Positions 59,767 through 64,000 of a DNA stretch of 64,000 nucleotides are shown here, piece after piece. Within the stretch, counting starts at the first letter, position 1. Each line of letters starts with the position of its first letter. The translations under genes and the position numbers were made by a program. Location of the stretch: the NCBI RefSeq assembly GCF_019175385.1, contig NC_083341.1, positions 91,476,321-91,540,320 on the forward strand, given 5' to 3'. Source of the DNA: Lycium barbarum. Lineage: Eukaryota > Streptophyta > Magnoliopsida > Solanales > Solanaceae. The notes beneath the pieces are model-generated. The model worked only from the letters and a program-made list of their open reading frames with translations, was not told the DNA's origin and did not search any database.

Positions 59767-61090
59767 CTTTCTTTCCTTTGGCATGATCCTTGTGAAACAA
59801 ACAGACAAAGTATATGTATGATTTCAAAGAAACTCCTATTCTTAGAGCCACTAGGATGGCTAACGTTCTTGACTTCCGAAAATTGTTTTGCTATGTCTTG
59901 ATACGTGTGTATGGTTCCAAAAGTTTTATTTTGATTTGATCCATAGTGATATTCAAAAGGTACGTGATATGACTATTGCTTTGATTTTCCAAAAATAGCT
60001 TTTTAAACGTTCAATGAGGTTTCTGTAGTAAAATGTCCCTAACTTTCGTATACTAACTCGGATTGCCTCGAAACGTGTTTATGATCTTTCACGTGTCGTT
60101 TGTGTACTTATTCATCGAGTCCTAAAGTTGTTTTATGTGCATATAGTTTCTCACTACTCTGCTCGTGCATGCCTTAATATATCCTTCACTGAGTCCCGGG
60201 CCAAGACATGTTCTCGTGCGTACTCCACTGCATTGTTCACCGAGTCTCTCACTTGCGGGCCGGGACACGTTATATGTATATGTTTATGATGATATGATGA
60301 TACGGGGATGGCGGCCAGGACGGCATATGATGACTTCATTCACCGAGACCCGCACTTGAGGGCCGGGACACGTTATGCATACATGATATATGGTGATGAC
60401 ATGCATGAATTTACTCACCGCGTCCCTCACTAGAGGGCCGGGGCACGTTATATGATATATGATATATGATGATGACATACATGATTTTCATTTATGATTT
60501 ATGATGATGACATACATGATTTTTATTTCAAAAGGCAAGTGCTTTGATGTTTTTAAAAGGTCATACTTGATTCTGGTAAATCTCTGTTTCAGTTATGATC
60601 CTCTTTTCTGTATTCCATGCCTTACATGCTCAGTACATATTCCGTACTGACCCCGTTTCTTCGGGGGCTGCATTTCATGCCACGCAGGTACACCCAGATG
60701 AGTAGAAGACATTGCTAGAAGATGTTCCAGCGGGATTGGCAAGCTCCATTTCCTTCTGGAGTGTTGCCGGGTCAGAGTTTATATGTTATGATTTCTGATG
60801 GATGTTAGAGACTTTGCAGACAGAGTCGTGGGTATAGTATGTCAGTCTTGTAAGCGGCCCCACCAGCCGATGTGTCGTTATGTATTATGTTACAGATTCC
60901 TTATGATTACAGATTCTACTTGATTTGAGCATGATGAAAAGAAAGTTTCCGAAAGCCTTTACTATGTATTTCATTCTTATTTGATTTAAAAGTCCAAAGA
61001 GATTATGTGTGTACTAAGAGTCAGAGGGTTCGCTCGGCCCTAAGTAAGGGTCGGGTGCCCATCACACCTTAGCGAGATTAGGGTATGACA
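59767..61090 (+). mobile_element. Solo LTR F, second part
   Basis: Continuation of 38169-39682, starting with the second CTTTC copy. Tandem GCGGGCCGGGACACGTTAT-like units lie at 60180-60460 and the stem-loop module at 60619-60690. It ends GGGTATGACA, then TSD TTTTG. No supported gene. Confidence 0.92.
60619..60690 (+). promoter_or_regulatory. Conserved LTR double stem-loop module (LTR F)
   Basis: CTCAGTAC..GTACTGA, then CCCC..GGGG, then TTCATGCCACGCAGGTA. Confidence 0.6.
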
Positions 61091-61362
61091 TTTTGTGAGT
61101 TGGAATACGACATGGTGGTTTACGGGCCGTATACTACTTTACGGTCCGTATTTCATTTTACGACCGACTAGGCCAAAGTGCAGACCTGCAGCCTTTCACA
61201 TGTTCAAGACCCATAAGTAGTCGTTATGGAGCATAAGGTATCCCTTATTGCAATTACTCATGGTCATCAAACGTCATTCCCTTCTGATTAAAACATCGTA
61301 TACCCGTCTTCTTCCCTAGTCTATTCAGTGTACATATACCGGGGATTTTCCAAGGTGTAACA
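61091..61362 (-). mobile_element. Element J, 3' LTR, proximal part
   Basis: LTR start (TGTTACACCTTGG on the minus strand) at 61362, next to the polypurine tract. It carries the remaining part of the palindromic array (61113-61166). It joins 38168 across solo LTR F. Confidence 0.92.
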
Positions 61363-61399
61363 TTCTTCCCCCCTTTTGGAACATTCGTCCTCGAATGTT
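61363..61399 (-). other. Polypurine tract and adjacent inverted repeat of element J
   Basis: The minus strand reads AAAAGGGGGGAAGAA (61363-61377). The perfect repeat AACATTCG-TCCT-CGAATGTT (61380-61399) follows. Confidence 0.85.
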
Positions 61400-61565
61400 A
61401 AACACTCGGGATTCTACAAAAATTTTGCCAGAGTTTCCCCTGTAACTTGGCACTACCAACCTGTCACAACAACCCATAATATCATCGCCTCACAGGGCTA
61501 CATCACAATATCAACATATCTATGGCCACACACGACCAAAATCATAAAGATAAAGCATACATACC

Positions 61566-64000
61566 TTATATTATTGGCGTTTCATCTTGGATCTCTCCTG
61601 GGGGTCGAAATAAATGCGGGTACTTGGACTTCATCTTCTCTTCTGCCTCCCAAGTCATTTCTTCCCGATTTTTGTTTCGCCATAAGACTTTGACGGAAGC
61701 TACCTCTTTATTTCGAAGTCTTCGCACTTGCCTGTCTAGAATAGCAATAGACACTTCTTCATAGGTTAGCTTTTCTGTCACTTGCACATCATCTATCCGG
61801 ATAATATTTTTGGGATCTCCAACACACTTGCGGAGCATCGAAACATGGAAGACTGGGTGGACTGATTCAAGCTCCGAAGGCAAGTCCAATTCATAGGCCA
61901 CATGACCCACCTTGCGGATAACTCTATAGGGTCCAATGTATCTAGGACTTAGCTTCCCTCTCTTTCCAAATATCATCACCCCTTTCATTGGCGATACTTT
62001 CAAAAATACCCAATCATCAACCTGAAATTCCAAGACTCGTCGGCGATTGTCTGCATAAGACTTTTGGCGACTTTGGGCTGTTACCAATCGATCTCGGATC
62101 GCCTTAACTTTTTCTACCGCTTGCTGAATCAATTCAGGGCCTACTAGCTGTGTTTCCCCTACTTCGAACCATCCGATTGGGGATCTACATTTTCTTCCAT
62201 ACAAAGCTTCATATGGGGCCATTTGAATGCTGGAATGGTAACTATTATTGTATGAAAATTCGATTAGCGGCAAATGATCGTCCCAACGACCACCGAAATC
62301 TAGCACACATGCTCGTAGCATATCTTCCAAGGTCTGAATAGTACGCTCGGCTTGTCCATCGGTCTGCTGATGAAATGCCGTGCTAAGTTTCACTTGAGTG
62401 CCTAGACCTTCTTGGAAGGACTTCCAAAACTTGGCTGTAAACTGTACTCCTCTATCTGTAATAATAGATAATGGAATACCATGAAGTCGCACAATTTCCT
62501 TGAGATATAGCCTCGCATAATCCTCGGCTGAATATGTAGCCCTAACTGGGAGAAAATGGGCTGCTTTCGTCAATCTATCCACAATCACCCATATAGAATC
62601 ATACCTGCCTCGAGAACGAGGTAACCCCACAATAAAATCCATGTTGATTACTTCCCATTTCCAAGTAGGGATTTCTATTGCTTGCAATAAGCCTCCTGGC
62701 TTCTGATGTTCAACTTTTACTTGTTGGCAATTTGGGCACTGTGCTACAAATTCCACTATATCTCTTCTCATGCCATCCCACCAATATATTAACTTGAGAT
62801 CATGATACATTTTGGTTTCACCTGGGTGAATAGAATACCGAGAACAATATGCTTCTTCTAGAATTTGTCGGCGCAATTCTGCTACATTCGACACACATAG
62901 CCTGCCTCGGTATCTAAGAATTCCGTCCATAGAAACTTCAAATGAAGACTTCGCCTTTCCATGAAATGTGTCTCTGTAACGACGCAATTGAGGATCTTTA
63001 TATTGCCGTTCTTTTACTTCCATATCCAAGGACGAAATCGTGGGATCATTGATACTAATCCCCACATTATCCGAATCGATTACACTTACTCCAAGATTAG
63101 CTAGTTGGCAGAGCTCACGAACCATCTCTTTCTTTTCCCGTGGGACTTCATATAAACTACCCATTGATCGACGACTAAGCGCATCGGCTACTACATTCGC
63201 TTTTCCGGGGTGGTACAAGATTTTCACATCATAATCTTTTAACAATTCTAACCACCGCCTCTGCCGCAGGTTCAACTCCTTTTGCTTGAAAATGTATTGA
63301 AGACTTTTGTGATCTGTATAGATATCAACATGCACACCATACAAATAATGCCTCCATATTTTTAAGGAATGAATAACCGCAGCCAATTCGAGATCATGAG
63401 TTGGATAATTCTTTTCATGTTTCCGTAATTGTCTCGAAGCATATGCAATAACCTTACCATGTTGCATCAATACGCATCCTAAGCCGACACCCAAAGCATC
63501 ACAATATACCACATAGCCATCTAACCCTTCTGGAAGTGTTAAGACCGGGGCTGAGGTCAATCAGCCCTTCAACTCTTGGAAACTGCGCTCACAAGCATCA
63601 TTCCACTGAAATTTGGCTGACTTCTGGGTTAGCTTCTTCAATGGGGCTGAAATGGATCAAAAACCCTCTACGAATCTTCTATAATATCCCGCCAAACCCA
63701 GAAAACTACGAACTTCTGTAGGCGTCGTAGGCCTTGGCCAAGTCTTCACACCTTCAATTTTCTTAGTGTGGACTCGAATGCCATCATCTGAAATAACATA
63801 GCCCAGAAATGTCACAGAATTTAGCCAAAACTCGCACTTTGAAAATTTTGTATATAACTCCCGGGCTCGAAGAATGCCAAGAACAATTCGCAAATGATCT
63901 GCATGTTCGAATTCCGTGCGAGAATACACCAGAATATCATCAATGAATACTATCACAAATAGATCCAAAAGAGGCCTGAATACATTGTTCATCAAATTCA
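61566..64000 (-). pseudogene. pol: Element J pol, RT to chromodomain (Tekay-type), two nonsense codons
   Basis: One minus-strand frame from the window edge to 61566, broken by TGA at 63657-63659 and TGA at 63561-63563. Visible are: RT with the FIDD box (near 63940) and [13 protein letters not shown]; RNase H with [10 protein letters not shown] and [10 protein letters not shown]; integrase zinc region ([17 protein letters not shown]); core [22 protein letters not shown] and QAERTIQ; the GPY module ([13 protein letters not shown]); and the chromodomain [20 protein letters not shown] up to KYPHLF. The 664-residue stretch after the second stop is fully open. AFHQQTDGQ replaces the usual HPQ. The upstream RT, protease and gag lie beyond the window. 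This is much better preserved than B. Both stops fall between RT and RNase H. Confidence 0.92.

Noticed and set aside
1..64000. Host protein-coding gene, tRNA or rRNA
   Set aside because: All segments can be assigned to retroelement LTRs, leaders or pol/gag remains; no tRNA cloverleaf or conserved rRNA core was noticed on reading.

Overview
This window is plant nuclear DNA made almost entirely of nested LTR retrotransposons. I found no host gene, tRNA, rRNA or CRISPR array. The evidence is Ty3/gypsy polyproteins with a C-terminal chromodomain (Tekay/Del-type chromoviruses), an initiator-tRNA-Met primer site in three elements, an Athila-like element, a tRNA-Asp primer site in a non-autonomous element, and 5-bp target-site duplications (TSDs). 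The flavour of the elements suggests Solanaceae, but that is inference.

Layout. The oldest visible layer is an Athila-like element C (minus strand), seen only as two blocks, 27026-29971 and 32842-35827. Left branch: element A (from before base 1 to 27025, TSD TTTAC on its right) sits in the env-position ORF of C. Element A holds solo LTR H (3696-6230, TSD GTAAC). It also holds element B (9161-25993, TSD CTTAA), which lies in the 5' LTR of A. Element B in turn carries solo LTR S1 (11987-15545, ATTAT), a 5'-truncated LINE (11123-11726, 15-bp TSD) and solo LTR I (19320-21672, ACCAA). Solo LTR S2 (29972-32841, ATCGG) splits the integrase of C.

Right branch: element J begins at 35828, runs off the right edge, and has its 3' LTR blown open from 35828 to 61362. 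Inside that LTR is solo LTR F (38169-61090, TTTTG). Inside F is solo LTR G (39683-59766, CTTTC). Inside G is the non-autonomous element D (41134-58186, ATTAG). Inside D is the full-length Tekay element E (45545-56709, GGACA). C>J>F>G>D>E is a six-deep nest in which five of the six junction pairs are fully visible.

Dating by eye agrees with the nesting: paired LTRs differ by roughly 7-10% in A, 5% in B, 0.6% in D and 0.7% in E. Two LTR superfamilies dominate. One starts TGTTACACC (A, B, H, I, J) and has palindromic ACGGACCGT-type arrays upstream of a TATA box. The other starts TGTTATATCCCG or a close variant (E, S1, S2, F, G); three of its members have GGCCCA/TGGGCC clusters upstream of TATA. 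Both share a strongly conserved double stem-loop about 450 bp from the LTR 3' end, and its stems vary in a compensatory way. Element E is the most intact copy: gag and pol are in one frame, separated by a single amber codon. Element D encodes only a small zinc-knuckle protein.
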